Assembly (NCBI RefSeq): GCF_003443655.1
Contig: NZ_CP031943.1
Span: 1-39,542 of the forward strand
DNA from: Nostoc sphaeroides
GTDB taxonomy: Bacteria; Cyanobacteriota; Cyanobacteriia; Cyanobacteriales; Nostocaceae
Reading direction: 5' to 3'
DNA length: 39,542 nucleotides
Notes under the pieces: model-generated
Databases searched by the model: none
Told to the model about the DNA's origin: nothing
Seen by the model: the letters and a program-made list of their open reading frames with translations, nothing else
Made by a program: the position numbers and the translations under genes
Shown here: one piece after another, positions 1 through 7,659 of the stretch
Layout of the letters: each line of letters opens with the position of its first letter
How positions within the stretch are numbered: position 1 is the stretch's first letter

Positions 1-741
1 TTTTAGGTCTGGATTTACTGGGGGTGAGCCATGAGTTTCATCGTCTCCAATAACGTTATTGTCAGCATCTAAACTCTCATCTTCGTTCTTTCCAATAACG
101 TTATTGGAAGTTTTTTCTGATTCCGATTCTTGTTCCCCAATAATATTATTGTCATCATCTAATTTATCGGTTTCATCTTTGACAACATCATCCTGAGCAG
201 CATCCTCTGAGTCCAATTCATGTTTTCCAATAACGTTATTGGAAGATAAAACCGCTTCTTTGCGCTCGTGTTGCAAACGGCGCAGTAATGGCGGAATTTC
301 CTCAATACTTCGACCTAGCTTGAGAGCCAGCAGTTGCAATATGCCTTCAGTTTCTTCAACTGGGTTGAGGTCTGCTCGAAGTAAGTTTTCTATAAGTGCA
401 AATTGAAAAGCTGCGTTGTCGTCTAACTCTCTAATGACGACGGGGACAACTTTCAGCCCAATACTTAAGGCAGCACGATAGCGGCGCTCTCCTGCTACTA
501 ATTCGTGTTTTGATCCATCAAGGGGGCGTACTAAAATGGGTTGCAGGATGCCATGCTGTTTGATAGATTCAGTTAACTGTTTTAATGCCTCGGAGTCAAA
601 GTAACGACGCGGTTGATTCGGCGGCAGAGAAATCTGCTCTAATGGCATGGACACTTGAGAATCAGCGTTGTTTATGCCTGTAGTGTCCCAAGGTACTTCA
701 ATTTTACTTTTGAGGGGCTGGCTGGCTTTAGTGTGTCTCAT
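1..741 (-). CDS. parB: ParB-like partition protein, N-terminal and middle part (continues across window end)
   Basis: Centromere-binding partition protein that works with ParA. The frame opens at ATG 741, overlapping the parA stop as ATGA, and stays open to base 1. If the molecule is circular it continues at 39542 and stops at 39135, giving 382 residues. Residues about 32-127 form the ParB/Sulfiredoxin-like domain: LPPNQPRRYF, then GERRYRAA (about 83-90), then ENLLRADLNPVEE. Next comes the start of the helix-turn-helix region (LGRSIEEIPPLLRRL). An acidic, repetitive stretch (about 166-231) with recurring NNVIG or NNIIG follows, encoded by palindromic DNA repeats. The rest of the HTH-type region lies in the other piece. 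Co-transcribed with parA. The family call is firm; that both pieces are one gene is an inference from the in-frame join. Confidence 0.9.
   Translation of the reverse strand, partial: MRHTKASQPLKSKIEVPWDTTGINNADSQVSMPLEQISLPPNQPRRYFDSEALKQLTESIKQHGILQPILVRPLDGSKHELVAGERRYRAALSIGLKVVPVVIRELDDNAAFQFALIENLLRADLNPVEETEGILQLLALKLGRSIEEIPPLLRRLQHERKEAVLSSNNVIGKHELDSEDAAQDDVVKDETDKLDDDNNIIGEQESESEKTSNNVIGKNEDESLDADNNVIGDDETHGSPPVNPDLK
47..244. repeat. Four 16-bp palindromes on a 45-bp grid inside parB (candidate parS)
   Basis: Copies of CCAATAACGTTATTGG or close variants lie at 47-62 (last base differs), 92-107 (perfect; symmetric over 20 bp, 90-109), 137-152 (CCAATAATATTATTGT) and 227-242 (perfect; 20 bp symmetric, 225-244). 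Centres are 45, 45 and 90 bp apart, so one grid position near 182-197 is empty or degenerate. Since 45 bp is 15 codons, each copy is read in the same frame and yields NNVIG or NNIIG. A 16-bp palindrome repeated next to parAB is the size and layout of a ParB-binding centromere. The repeats are seen directly; the parS role is inferred. Confidence 0.6.
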
Positions 742-1493
742 TTTAAGGATTCTATGCTAACGGCTATTTTTTTCAAGATTGCAACAGATGGGTGCTTTGG
801 TTCATACACAGCTAGGGGCATTCGTTCTTCTGAAGCATCAACAAAAGCAGTGGAGCGAGGAATGGGGGCAAAGACTGTTCCGGCGCTGGCTAGTTGTTCG
901 GTGATGGCTGCTAGGGTACGAGTGTCCTGGGAGTTACGGGCATCGTATTTTGTAGGCACAAACCCGGCTATTTGCAGTTTGCGGTTGGGTTTATTGCGTA
1001 CTGTAGCGACCGTTTTTAAGAGTTCGCCTGTTCCCTCAAAGGCTTTGAAATGGGTTTCCAGAGGCACGAGAACATGAGTAGCTGCTACAAGCGAGATGTA
1101 ACTTAACAGCCCTAAGCTGGGAGGGCAATCAATGAGGATGAAATCGTAATTGTCTTCAATTGGTTCAATAGCCTCTTTAAGCCGGAAATCGCGCATGGAA
1201 GCATTAACCAATTGCATTTCTGCCGTAGAAAGAGAGATATTAGCTGGGGCTAAATCCATACCATGAATCCCCTCAATAATTGGCAGAGGTTGTTCATCCA
1301 CAATGGCATTGTTGACAGTTTGCTCTATGTCTCTTGGAACCTTGCCCATAAAGATAGTTAAGCTGGCTTGGGGGTCTATGTCGATGAGCAGGACGCGATG
1401 ACCCAGTTGTGCTATTTGGTAGCCCAAGTTTTGGGTAAGGGTGGTTTTGGCAACACCTCCCGCCTGATTAAAAACTGCGATGATTCGGCTCAT
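738..1493 (-). CDS. parA: ParA-type partition ATPase
   Basis: Deviant Walker ATPase of the ParA/MinD family, which moves plasmid copies apart with ParB bound to the centromere. At 251 residues it is a short (Ib/Soj-like) ParA without an N-terminal DNA-binding extension. The P-loop at residues 10-18 reads QAGGVAKTT: the usual first lysine of KGGVGKTT is Q here, which I believe is common in cyanobacterial plasmid ParAs. The Walker B-like strand is FILIDCPPSLGLLS. The start ATG at 1493 places the P-loop at the usual distance from the N terminus. The stop overlaps the parB start by ATGA, implying translational coupling. Family call is firm. Confidence 0.95.
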   Translation of the reverse strand: MSRIIAVFNQAGGVAKTTLTQNLGYQIAQLGHRVLLIDIDPQASLTIFMGKVPRDIEQTVNNAIVDEQPLPIIEGIHGMDLAPANISLSTAEMQLVNASMRDFRLKEAIEPIEDNYDFILIDCPPSLGLLSYISLVAATHVLVPLETHFKAFEGTGELLKTVATVRNKPNRKLQIAGFVPTKYDARNSQDTRTLAAITEQLASAGTVFAPIPRSTAFVDASEERMPLAVYEPKHPSVAILKKIAVSIESLK

Positions 1494-1510
1494 AAGTGAG
1501 TTTGTTTACC

Positions 1511-1546
1511 TGCCCCGTTACAATTAATATTACTGGTGATGGGGCA
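1511..1546. promoter_or_regulatory. Imperfect inverted repeat upstream of parA (possible operator)
   Basis: TGCCCC (1511-1516) and GGGGCA (1541-1546) face each other over an AT-rich centre, within the 120 bp between parA and the divergent gene at 1617. The centre (1519-1534, on the minus strand CAGTAATATTAATTG) resembles the parB palindrome with one extra base, so it may be a weak partition-protein site or autoregulatory operator. No clear -35/-10 pair could be assigned. Confidence 0.25.
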
Positions 1547-1616
1547 ATCGGTACTGTTTATTTTTGTCCGAGGCTGCTGTTTTATTTAAAATTGTGATGA
1601 TATAGGTTATAGCCGA

Positions 1617-2228
1617 ATGGGAGAAGCAAAACGCAGAAGAAAATTAGACCCGAATTATGGTATTGGTGGAGTAACGCCTAGAAAAAAACCAGAGTTGATT
1701 CCTGAAATAATTTACACCGATCGCATTCAGCTAAAAAATCTCCCGTTGACGATTGAATCACTAGCGGATTACGACTTAACAATCATTGATTGTGATTTTC
1801 TCCGAATCAACCCAAGTTTAATACATGCAAATTTTGAGCATTTGAGAGATGAAGCAATGGGATTTTGTCAGAAATCTTATTCCTATGGAAGGAAAACTTA
1901 TCTCAAGCCATTAATGAGGAATAAGGAAAATTTAGAGCGGGTAAAAAATGAACTGGGAAATCAACAGGGTGTGCTGTTCATTTATGATGACTATGAACTG
2001 TCGGATCTATGTACATTCTTTTGGGTTCAAGCAGTAGATTGTGAGCGTCAAGTAAAAATGGCTTTAGGAGATTATGTAGGTAGTTGGATTGCTAATTTAG
2101 TTAAAGAATCAGCAAAACTTGCATCTATCAACAACTTTCCCATATTGACTTATTCTCCAATTTCACAAATAAATGATTCAGCGCCAGCCTCATTTTTTCT
2201 AGCTAATTTAGCCGATACCTCAAGATAG
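1617..2228 (+). CDS. Hypothetical protein, 203 aa
   Basis: I do not recognise a named domain. The N terminus MGEAKRRRKLDPNYG resembles a basic leader seen on many unrelated small bacterial proteins. The rest looks like a soluble alpha/beta protein (LADYDLTIIDCDFLRINPSL; GVLFIYDDYELSDLCTFFWVQAVDCE) with no signal peptide or membrane span. It is transcribed divergently from parA over a 123-bp gap, so both may share a control region. Codon use looks like its neighbours and the frame is long and clean, so it is probably a real gene, but no role can be assigned from sequence. Confidence 0.75.
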   Translation: MGEAKRRRKLDPNYGIGGVTPRKKPELIPEIIYTDRIQLKNLPLTIESLADYDLTIIDCDFLRINPSLIHANFEHLRDEAMGFCQKSYSYGRKTYLKPLMRNKENLERVKNELGNQQGVLFIYDDYELSDLCTFFWVQAVDCERQVKMALGDYVGSWIANLVKESAKLASINNFPILTYSPISQINDSAPASFFLANLADTSR

Positions 2229-2339
2229 TTGTCTATTGCTAGGCAGTTACCAGTAATAAAATGCCCAAAAATTGCTTGTAGGGTTTCATCGAGTTTTAAA
2301 GACTCAAGTCCGGCGATAGCTGCCAGTAGTCAAACAATT

Positions 2340-2500
2340 GTAGATTGCCGATTGTAGATTTGAGATTGACTACACCCACTCTTGGATGCAGCTTGAGGAT
2401 TTTAGATTGACGATTTTAGATTTATTCCGCCCACTTTCTTGCTGGGCTTGTACCAAAAACAATCAATCTGCAATCTGCAATCTCCAATCTTCTCGGTCAA
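2340..2500. repeat. Dispersed intergenic repeat, copy 1 (second copy at 35161-35322)
   Basis: This block contains CAATCTGCAATCTGCAATCT-type heptad repeats, the phrase GATTTTAGATTTATTCCGCC, hairpin cores built on CCCAC...GGG, and ends in TCTTCTCGGTCAA. The same sequence elements in the same order and orientation recur at 35161-35322, also between genes. Heptameric tandem repeats of this kind are typical of Nostoc intergenic DNA. A 126-codon open frame across it is not believable as a gene. Confidence 0.7.
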
Positions 2501-2520
2501 AGCGTTTTTCCAGGATTTAA

Positions 2521-2646
2521 GAACTCGTGGCTCGGAGTCGGCGAAGCGGAGTGGCTCTTGCGGGCTTGCAGGATCTAGTTGTCCCAACCAGTAATCTTTC
2601 TGCCCGTAAGAGCCACCGACTCCGAGAGCGAAGCGGTCACGAGTTC
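2521..2646. repeat. Large imperfect inverted repeat
   Basis: Two 45-bp arms (2521-2565 and 2602-2646) are inverted copies. The outer 9 bp (GAACTCGTG / CACGAGTTC) and the inner 16 bp (GTGGCTCTTGCGGGC against GCCCGTAAGAGCCAC) pair almost perfectly. The middle segment containing GCGAAGCGG is itself rearranged between the arms. It would fold as a strong cruciform or RNA hairpin. It may be a miniature mobile element or one of the GCGAAGCG-type repeats common in filamentous cyanobacteria. Confidence 0.55.
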
Positions 2647-2844
2647 GTCGGTTCAACATGAAATTATCGACTAAAACCCCTAGAGCGTTGCTTTTGCTCC
2701 AGTTCCTCTTGCTGCTGCTGTTGCCGTTAGTATCACAACTGCACTCCACTTGTGAGTTACACCTTAGCTGTGCTGCAAACACTACTTATTACATAGGTTT
2801 TATGTAGTTTGTCAGTATTGAAATAGTAGTTCTAAATACCTTGC

Positions 2845-2976
2845 CCAAGTGGTAGCTGTTGGGTAGCTCAACTGGTGACACACAGCTACCAGTTGAGTAG
2901 TAAAAAAGCGAGTTTTTTAAAATTTGATGATTCCCCAACTGGTAGCTATAGAGTAGCCCTACTGCTACCAGTTGAG
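2845..2976. repeat. Cluster of CAACTGGTAGC inverted repeats
   Basis: The unit CAACTGGTAGC or its complement occurs about five times: CAAGTGGTAGC (2845, plus), CTCAACTGGT (2867-2876, plus) facing ACCAGTTGAG (2888-2897), and CAACTGGTAGC (2936-2946, plus) facing GCTACCAGTTG (2964-2974). Both facing pairs are perfect 10- and 11-bp inverted repeats, with centres about 73 bp apart. There are no genes from 2229 to 3196, so this is a regulatory or replication-type array: protein-binding operators, a conjugative-transfer site near the relaxase, or an accessory origin. Confidence 0.5.
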
Positions 2977-3196
2977 CATAAGATATGTAGAGAGAAATTC
3001 TGGCGTAATGCTTACTGACTATGACTTACAGCAAATTTTGAGCGCCTGTTGAATTCTCAATAACTTCAAAATTATTGAGAATACATAATACTTTCATGTT
3101 GCAATCGTGCTTCAAAAAACTGCTCTCTTAACTGCCCAGCTAGTAAAAACTAAAGCCTCGCCTCGGCAGCAACGAGTTCGGTCTGCACAGCGCGGA

Positions 3197-4266
3197 TCAC
3201 AGACTAAAACCACGATCCTGGTGTCTGAGCTTTTCTTGCTCCTCCCTGAGATGAGCTTCTAGTTCCTGACTCCAATCAGGATTATGGGTTTTGAGCCTTT
3301 TACCCTGTGGCAGCAATTCTAATACTGCACTAGCCGCAAGATTCCCTTCTTGATCATTATTGAATGCTACGACAACCCTATTGAAACTCTTGAGAAATTC
3401 CATAGGTAGGTTATTCGGGTCATCAGCTACTATCAACATAGTTCTAGTTGGTGGTAGCTGGGAGCAACTTGAGATCAGGTAGGTGGCTGCTGACATCGCA
3501 TCAATCGGTGTAGAACACAGAAAGACGTTTTCTACCTTGGACTTTGGTTGCCCTCCCAATCTCAGATAAAACCAACCTTTTTGTGTAGAGGTGTTTTGGT
3601 CGTACTCCACAGTGCGATGATTTTCTCTAGGCTTTGACCAAATTAATGCGCCAGTTTTTTCACCATCTAAATCACGCTTGATAAACAAAATATTTCGTTG
3701 CTCATCCATGTAAAGCAACTGATTACCATGTAATCCTTGCACAATATAATCTGGTATGTAGCGTTTCTCGCTTAAGTACTTGTGCAACACTTGCCAAACA
3801 ACTTTATCCTCCGTTGGTGGAGTGAACTGAGGCTGTTGGTGTTTATGTTCAATTTCTTGAAAGAGTTTTTCTAACTGCTCAACTCTTCGTGGTTTAACAG
3901 GTTTGAGCAGCAATTCATTAATAGGTTCATCATCACGTTCTGTTTGGTAGTCAACAGCAAGATGTTTTTGCAAACCAGGGAAAGTGTAAGCTGCCCCTAA
4001 CTGTGTACCACTAAAAGCTTGCCCATCTTTCTCATAAGAAATACCTTTAGACTTACCATTCCTAGTAAAACCTGTCCTGACGCTAATTCCTGCTTGCTGC
4101 AACCGCATGATCAACGTTGGCATTTGGGGATTATCAACTCCGGCGTTGTCAATTGTCTGCTGAATCTGCTCCTTAATGATGCGCTCTGGTGGGGTATCGC
4201 GCTTACCCAAGTCAAATTCTGACTGCTCTCGCCTTATGCGTCTAATTTGTCCGGTGCTGGGTGTGC
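3197..4266 (-). pseudogene. Relaxase C-terminal part (primase/TOPRIM-like), severed from its N-terminal part
   Basis: This is the downstream portion of a MOB relaxase whose N-terminal catalytic half is at 4452-4940. The protein here begins with a linker (LQRTPSTGQIRRIRREQ). A domain resembling DUF3991 follows (RYIPDYIVQGLHGNQLLYMDEQRNI with ...GALIW) and then a TOPRIM-like fold (VENVFLCSTPIDAMSAATYL; VVVAFNNDQEGNLAA). Relaxase-plus-primase-like fusions are known on mobilizable plasmids. Removing bases 4267-4477 (one target copy plus the inserted element) restores one frame of 510 codons plus stop. In the present sequence no convincing start with a ribosome site precedes this half, though the open frame extends to 4282. 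Whether it is still translated is unknown. Confidence 0.75.
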
Positions 4267-4274
4267 GTTGAAGC

Positions 4275-4477
4275 GGGAGCAACGCGAAAAAGTGAGATCC
4301 TCGTGAAATAGGCAGGGGGGGCAGGGGGAGCAGGGGAAGCAGGGGGAGTAAAGAGAGGAAATAGTAATTTTTGCTACCGAGATACCCTGAATTATACTTA
4401 ATTTCTTTCTCTCCCCCTGCCTCCCCTGCCTCCCCTGCCTCCCCTGCTTGCCTACCTCACAAAATCGCATTGCTCCC
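4275..4477. mobile_element. 203-bp miniature inverted-repeat element inside the relaxase gene
   Basis: Ends are inverted repeats. The left end GGGAGCAACGCGA (4275-4287) pairs with the right end whose complement is GGGAGCAATGCGA; similarity continues to GTGAG at base 22. It is flanked by perfect 8-bp direct repeats GTTGAAGC (4267-4274 and 4478-4485), a textbook target-site duplication. The interior is a large hairpin of G-rich (GCAGGGGGAGCAGGGG-type) and C-rich (CCCCTGCCTCCCCTGCC-type) tracts, with no coding capacity. Excision of the element and one target copy restores EKLQRTPSTG in frame. The transposase family supplying mobility is not identifiable here. Confidence 0.9.
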
Positions 4478-4940
4478 GTTGAAGCTTCTCCCTACTGCCC
4501 TGTACTTGGACTAACTCATAGTCTTGCTCAATTTGTCGCAGAACTTTTTCAGAGCGTAAATAATCCCAGGAATCATGCACTACTAGCCCTGTATCCATCC
4601 TGATTCTGCTGGCTGCAATGTGGATGTGGTCGTCGTCGGTGTTATGGTGGCGAAAGATGACAAACTGATTGGCATCAAAGCCCATCTCCTTCATGTAGCG
4701 GTCGCCGATTTCGCTCCACTTTTCATCATCTAATTTATCACCCTTAGCTGCTGACAGAGAGACATGATAAACAACTCGGTCTGCATCAGAATTTAGTTGT
4801 CTCGACAGCTTAAATTCCCGCGCCAATTCACGGGCATTTCTCCCGCTCATGTTGCCGCCGATTAGTTTCGCATCTTCGCGTGATTCCAAATAATCCAACA
4901 GCTTGCGAAAACCTCTACCTTTAGTCTGCTTCCCAATCAT
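4452..4940 (-). pseudogene. MOBP-type relaxase, N-terminal catalytic part, truncated by insertion
   Basis: Relaxase/mobilization nuclease (VirD2-like, Pfam Relaxase). The chosen start is ATG 4940 (MIGKQTKGRGFRKLLDYLESRE), since upstream in-frame codons lie inside mobC. Motif I tyrosine is probable in LLDYLESRE. Motif III is intact as HHNTDDDHIHIAAS, the metal-binding histidine cluster. The frame runs into the 203-bp element after LQREQ and stops within it, giving 162 residues. An N-terminal relaxase domain alone can sometimes nick, but the primase-like tail is lost. The gene overlaps mobC by 20 bp, as usual in mobilization operons. Confidence 0.85.
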
Positions 4941-5322
4941 CCTCTTCCTCTTCTTCCGAGTCGTCATCATCAACATCATCCGAGGCAATGTCTCGTCTGC
5001 ACTGATGCAACAGTTCTAAAAGTTCTCGTAACAGTTCTGGTTTTGCTGGTGGAGTTCGCCCCATTAATATAGCTGTGTTGGTGGCTTTAACGAGTTGGTT
5101 TAAGTTGTTACCAATTTGTCCTAATTCCCAATATGTTTGTAGACTAATTTTACTAAGTCGTTTGGGCAGTGGTCGCAGTAATCCGTTACGCCTCATCAAT
5201 TCACTCGCTGAGATTCCCGCGTCAAGTGATTTTATCCGCAACAGATCCAACTCAATATCACTCAATCTCAGTGAGAAGAGATGTTTTCTCACGACCCTTT
5301 TTGACTGCTTGCGATTAGCCAT
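4921..5322 (-). CDS. mobC: MobC-like relaxosome accessory protein
   Basis: Small DNA-binding protein that helps the relaxase open oriT. The N-terminal half has a ribbon-helix-helix look (FSLRLSDIELDLLRIKSLDAG, then SASELMRRNGL). The diagnostic C-terminal MobC-type phrase is ELGQIGNNLNQLVKATN, followed by a helix and a very acidic tail (DDVDDDDSEEEEEDD). Start chosen at ATG 5322 (MANRKQSKR); the longer frame would need TTG. The gene overlaps the relaxase start by 20 bp. Predicted residues 1-133. The assignment rests on family resemblance plus its place immediately before a relaxase. Confidence 0.8.
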   Translation of the reverse strand: MANRKQSKRVVRKHLFSLRLSDIELDLLRIKSLDAGISASELMRRNGLLRPLPKRLSKISLQTYWELGQIGNNLNQLVKATNTAILMGRTPPAKPELLRELLELLHQCRRDIASDDVDDDDSEEEEEDDWEAD

Positions 5323-5340
5323 AACCAGAGATTTAGGGGA

Positions 5341-5380
5341 CAAAGTGACGCGGGGTTTTTTAAGGGGGTGCGCCCCCTTG
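5341..5380. other. Candidate oriT with inverted repeat
   Basis: Directly upstream of mobC lies AAGGGGG (5362-5368), loop TGCG, CCCCCTT (5373-5379), followed on the minus strand by AAAAAACCCCGCGTCAC. A short GC-rich hairpin beside the mobilization genes is the usual place and form of a transfer origin. Read on the minus strand the loop-side sequence GCGCACCCCCTTA loosely recalls nick regions of mobilizable plasmids. No nick site can be proved by reading. Confidence 0.4.
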
Positions 5381-5523
5381 AACCAGCCGCCGTCCGAGCG
5401 TAGCGAGGTAAAGCGTTAGCTTTAAGGCATGGCTGGCTTCTGACCCAAATGCGGGGGTAGTTGAGGTGTCGATTGCTACGTGTGTACGGAGGGCAGAGCA
5501 GGAGGCTGAGGGCGAGAGTACAA

Positions 5524-5804
5524 CGGCGTAGCCGTGATGCTGACTATCCTACAATCTACAGAGGGATATATCAACGGCGTAGCCGAAATTTGAATCAAAT
5601 CAAGCAGGAGATAAATTCTGGTTCGGCGTAGCCGTAATAGAGGAGATAAAAATGGCGTAGCCGCTATATGAAAATTCTCTGATTCAGCGTAGCTGTAATA
5701 GTCAGATTTTTTAGCATTAGCTTGAATAATAAGACCAGCGAAGCTACCACACTAAAAAATAGTTCGGCGTAGCCGTAATACGAAAAGGTAATTCGCCGTA
5801 GCCG
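5524..5804. repeat. Array of CGGCGTAGCCG short palindromes
   Basis: Near-palindromic 11-mers CGGCGTAGCCG occur at 5524-5534, 5575-5585, 5624-5634, 5653-5663 (TGGCGTAGCCG), 5685-5695 (CAGCGTAGCTG), 5765-5775 and 5794-5804 (CGCCGTAGCCG), with a degenerate copy near 5736-5746. Many are followed by TAATA or similar and are separated by AT-rich DNA. Spacing is 29-70 bp and irregular, so this is not CRISPR. The compensating change in CAGCGTAGCTG keeps the arms paired, which points to selection on a hairpin or a symmetric protein site. No gene lies from 5323 to 5900. Confidence 0.6.
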
Positions 5805-5900
5805 CAATAGCCGATTTTTTTAGGATTTTGAAAACTCTCTTGGTACAAATTATATCAAATAGCCGATAATTATCAGTTAATCGGGATTCACGAGATAACC

Positions 5901-6326
5901 ATGAGTGAACATCAGAATTCAGAAGTAATCACGAAAGAGAAGATTGATAAGGCCATCAATCTACTGAAAGAGCAGAAGCCGAAAGAGCGAGAAGATGTAT
6001 CGGACAGAGAAGCCGTTCGGAAGATGAGGCGATACATTGAGAAATTGACCTCTGATAAGTATGGCTACAGTTATGATGAAGTGTCAGAGATGCTCTTAGG
6101 GTTGGGCATTAATTTAAGTGGCAGTAGGATTAAATATTTAATAGGCGAGTTGAAGAAAAGCAGCCGTCAACGAAAGAAAGCCCACGAGGAAGACAAGAGC
6201 CAGTTATTAGAGCCGACTGCTGAAACTCAAGGAGCAGTTCAAACAAGTCATGAAGCTGATAAATCCTCTGAAAATAATGGTCAGGGTAAGAGGAAAAGCA
6301 AACAGGCGACACAGCTTCAGCAATAG
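5901..6326 (+). CDS. Putative mobilization-region accessory protein, HTH-like, 141 aa
   Basis: Charged, soluble protein. Residues about 28-85 contain REAVRKMRRYIEKL, then YSYDEVSEMLLGLGINLSG and SRIKYLIGELKKS. This pattern fits a helix-turn-helix in which a short motif chooses when the helix SGSRIKYLI contacts DNA; similar small proteins sit next to relaxase genes on other plasmids. The C-terminal third is low-complexity, rich in E, K, S and Q. It is transcribed divergently from mobC, with the CGGCGTAGCCG array and candidate oriT between, so it may bind that region. Start at ATG 5901 is the only good one. The function is a guess from context. Confidence 0.6.
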   Translation: MSEHQNSEVITKEKIDKAINLLKEQKPKEREDVSDREAVRKMRRYIEKLTSDKYGYSYDEVSEMLLGLGINLSGSRIKYLIGELKKSSRQRKKAHEEDKSQLLEPTAETQGAVQTSHEADKSSENNGQGKRKSKQATQLQQ

Positions 6327-6460
6327 GAAGATGATTTGAGCCTTTAAGGTAAATGACACAAGATAATCATTAAAAGGATCTTTCAGGCTGTATATTCTCC
6401 AATCACCTGAATTTGACCAAATGTGTTTTCATTCAACTGTTCTAGGAGTAAAAATTGAAA

Positions 6461-7531
6461 TTATTTGTTATTGTCTTTGCGCTTTTGTTCTAAATAATTG
6501 AGCAGTTGGAGTACGTAAACTTCAAATTCTGCATTTCTTTGGTTGACAGATTCAATAGGAGGAACAAAAAAATTATCTGGGAAATTGAGAACTAAATTCC
6601 CTAGACGTAATGCTAAAGGTCTTAAATGTCCTCCTTTGAGTTTGGCTCGAAAATCTTCTGGGGGCTTTTTCAAGTAATTGAAGAACCATTCCCGTGTAGA
6701 TTTGCCTATATTATCTAAAGGGAAATAAACTAAGCCAAGCAAATTAAAGAATTTACTATCTTCAATTAAAGCCTCGGTTTCTTGAGGAGATGGTTTGACG
6801 TTCAAACCAAGATTGATAAGAAAATTTGCTAAGACTTTAGGTTTAATGGCACTATCAAGCCCAGTATTGACGGGTGCTAATAGTATAGATGGTTGACTTT
6901 TAATAAAGATGCTGTTAATTTTTACGTCTGATTCATCAAAACCAATTTGAAGTTTAGCTACATCTTGATTGACATAATAGGAAGTTAATTCTTTCGCCTC
7001 TGAACGTTGATCCTCAAGCTCATTAATTAGATTATCTAAATCATCAACAACACTTTCAACTTTTTTCGCTTGTTTTTCTGGGGATAAATTTACTGAAGTT
7101 TTTTTGACTATTTCCCGAATAAATACTTCTAGTTGCTCTCGTTCTTTAGGCAAATTACTAAAAGCTTCTAAAAGTGCAATGTATTTACAGCCAATACTAT
7201 GACCTATCCAAGAAAAGTTAGAATCATCTAAGTAAGTTTTATAGTCATAACCTGCTAATTCTGCCATTCTCACTAATTCTGGCATGAGTTTATATTGTTC
7301 TCTAATAAGAAAACCCGCCTCTCTATAATGGTCAAAAGTAAAATTAAATGGCAAGAGAATTATTGTATAGCCCTGCTTGAATAAACATTCGAGTAGATAT
7401 CGATAAAAAAACATGGGGCAAAATGTACCAAAAAAAGCTCCACCAATGAATTGGATTACTCCTTTAGGCTGGGGATGTAGAGCAACCCAACTAAAAGAAA
7501 CTGGTTTAAATCTCAGCTTTAGATTCATCAT
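6461..7531 (-). CDS. DUF1350 family alpha/beta-hydrolase-like protein
   Basis: Conserved cyanobacterial and plastid family of unknown function (DUF1350). The hallmark N-terminal stretch is present: FSWVALHPQPKGVIQFIGGAFFG, then a YRYLLECLFKQGYTIILLPFNF segment and FDHY. GHSIGCK resembles the nucleophile elbow GxSxG of alpha/beta hydrolases, so a lipase or esterase-like role is possible but unproven. The middle carries a charged helical insertion (about 150-195) before the core resumes with SILLAPVNTG. Start chosen at ATG 7531 (MMNLKLRF); the longer frame starts with GTG at 7552. It precedes nothing obvious and lies downstream of, and in the same direction as, the gene at 7660-8247. Confidence 0.8.
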   Translation of the reverse strand: MMNLKLRFKPVSFSWVALHPQPKGVIQFIGGAFFGTFCPMFFYRYLLECLFKQGYTIILLPFNFTFDHYREAGFLIREQYKLMPELVRMAELAGYDYKTYLDDSNFSWIGHSIGCKYIALLEAFSNLPKEREQLEVFIREIVKKTSVNLSPEKQAKKVESVVDDLDNLINELEDQRSEAKELTSYYVNQDVAKLQIGFDESDVKINSIFIKSQPSILLAPVNTGLDSAIKPKVLANFLINLGLNVKPSPQETEALIEDSKFFNLLGLVYFPLDNIGKSTREWFFNYLKKPPEDFRAKLKGGHLRPLALRLGNLVLNFPDNFFVPPIESVNQRNAEFEVYVLQLLNYLEQKRKDNNK

Positions 7532-7659
7532 ATTCGTGATTGAATTTGCCACTAAACAGATATATATTTAGGAGAAAATAAGCCTGATTCATAAATTAAA
7601 TAAATTTAAGCATGAATGAGGCTTATTACAAAGCTAATTATGTTAGATTAACTCACATT

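Noticed and set aside
655..1077. 140-codon plus-strand frame
   Set aside because: It lies opposite parA and parB, both clear genes; its sequence has no domain character.
2402..2782. 126-codon minus-strand frame in the repeat region
   Set aside because: Made of the dispersed repeat and the 45-bp inverted repeat; the same nonsense peptide end recurs at the second repeat copy near 35.2 kb.
4234..4470. 78-codon minus-strand frame rich in GRQ repeats
   Set aside because: It is translation of the hairpin tracts of the 203-bp element.
5524..5804. CRISPR array
   Set aside because: Units are only 11 bp, spacing is irregular (29-70 bp), and no cas genes are present.
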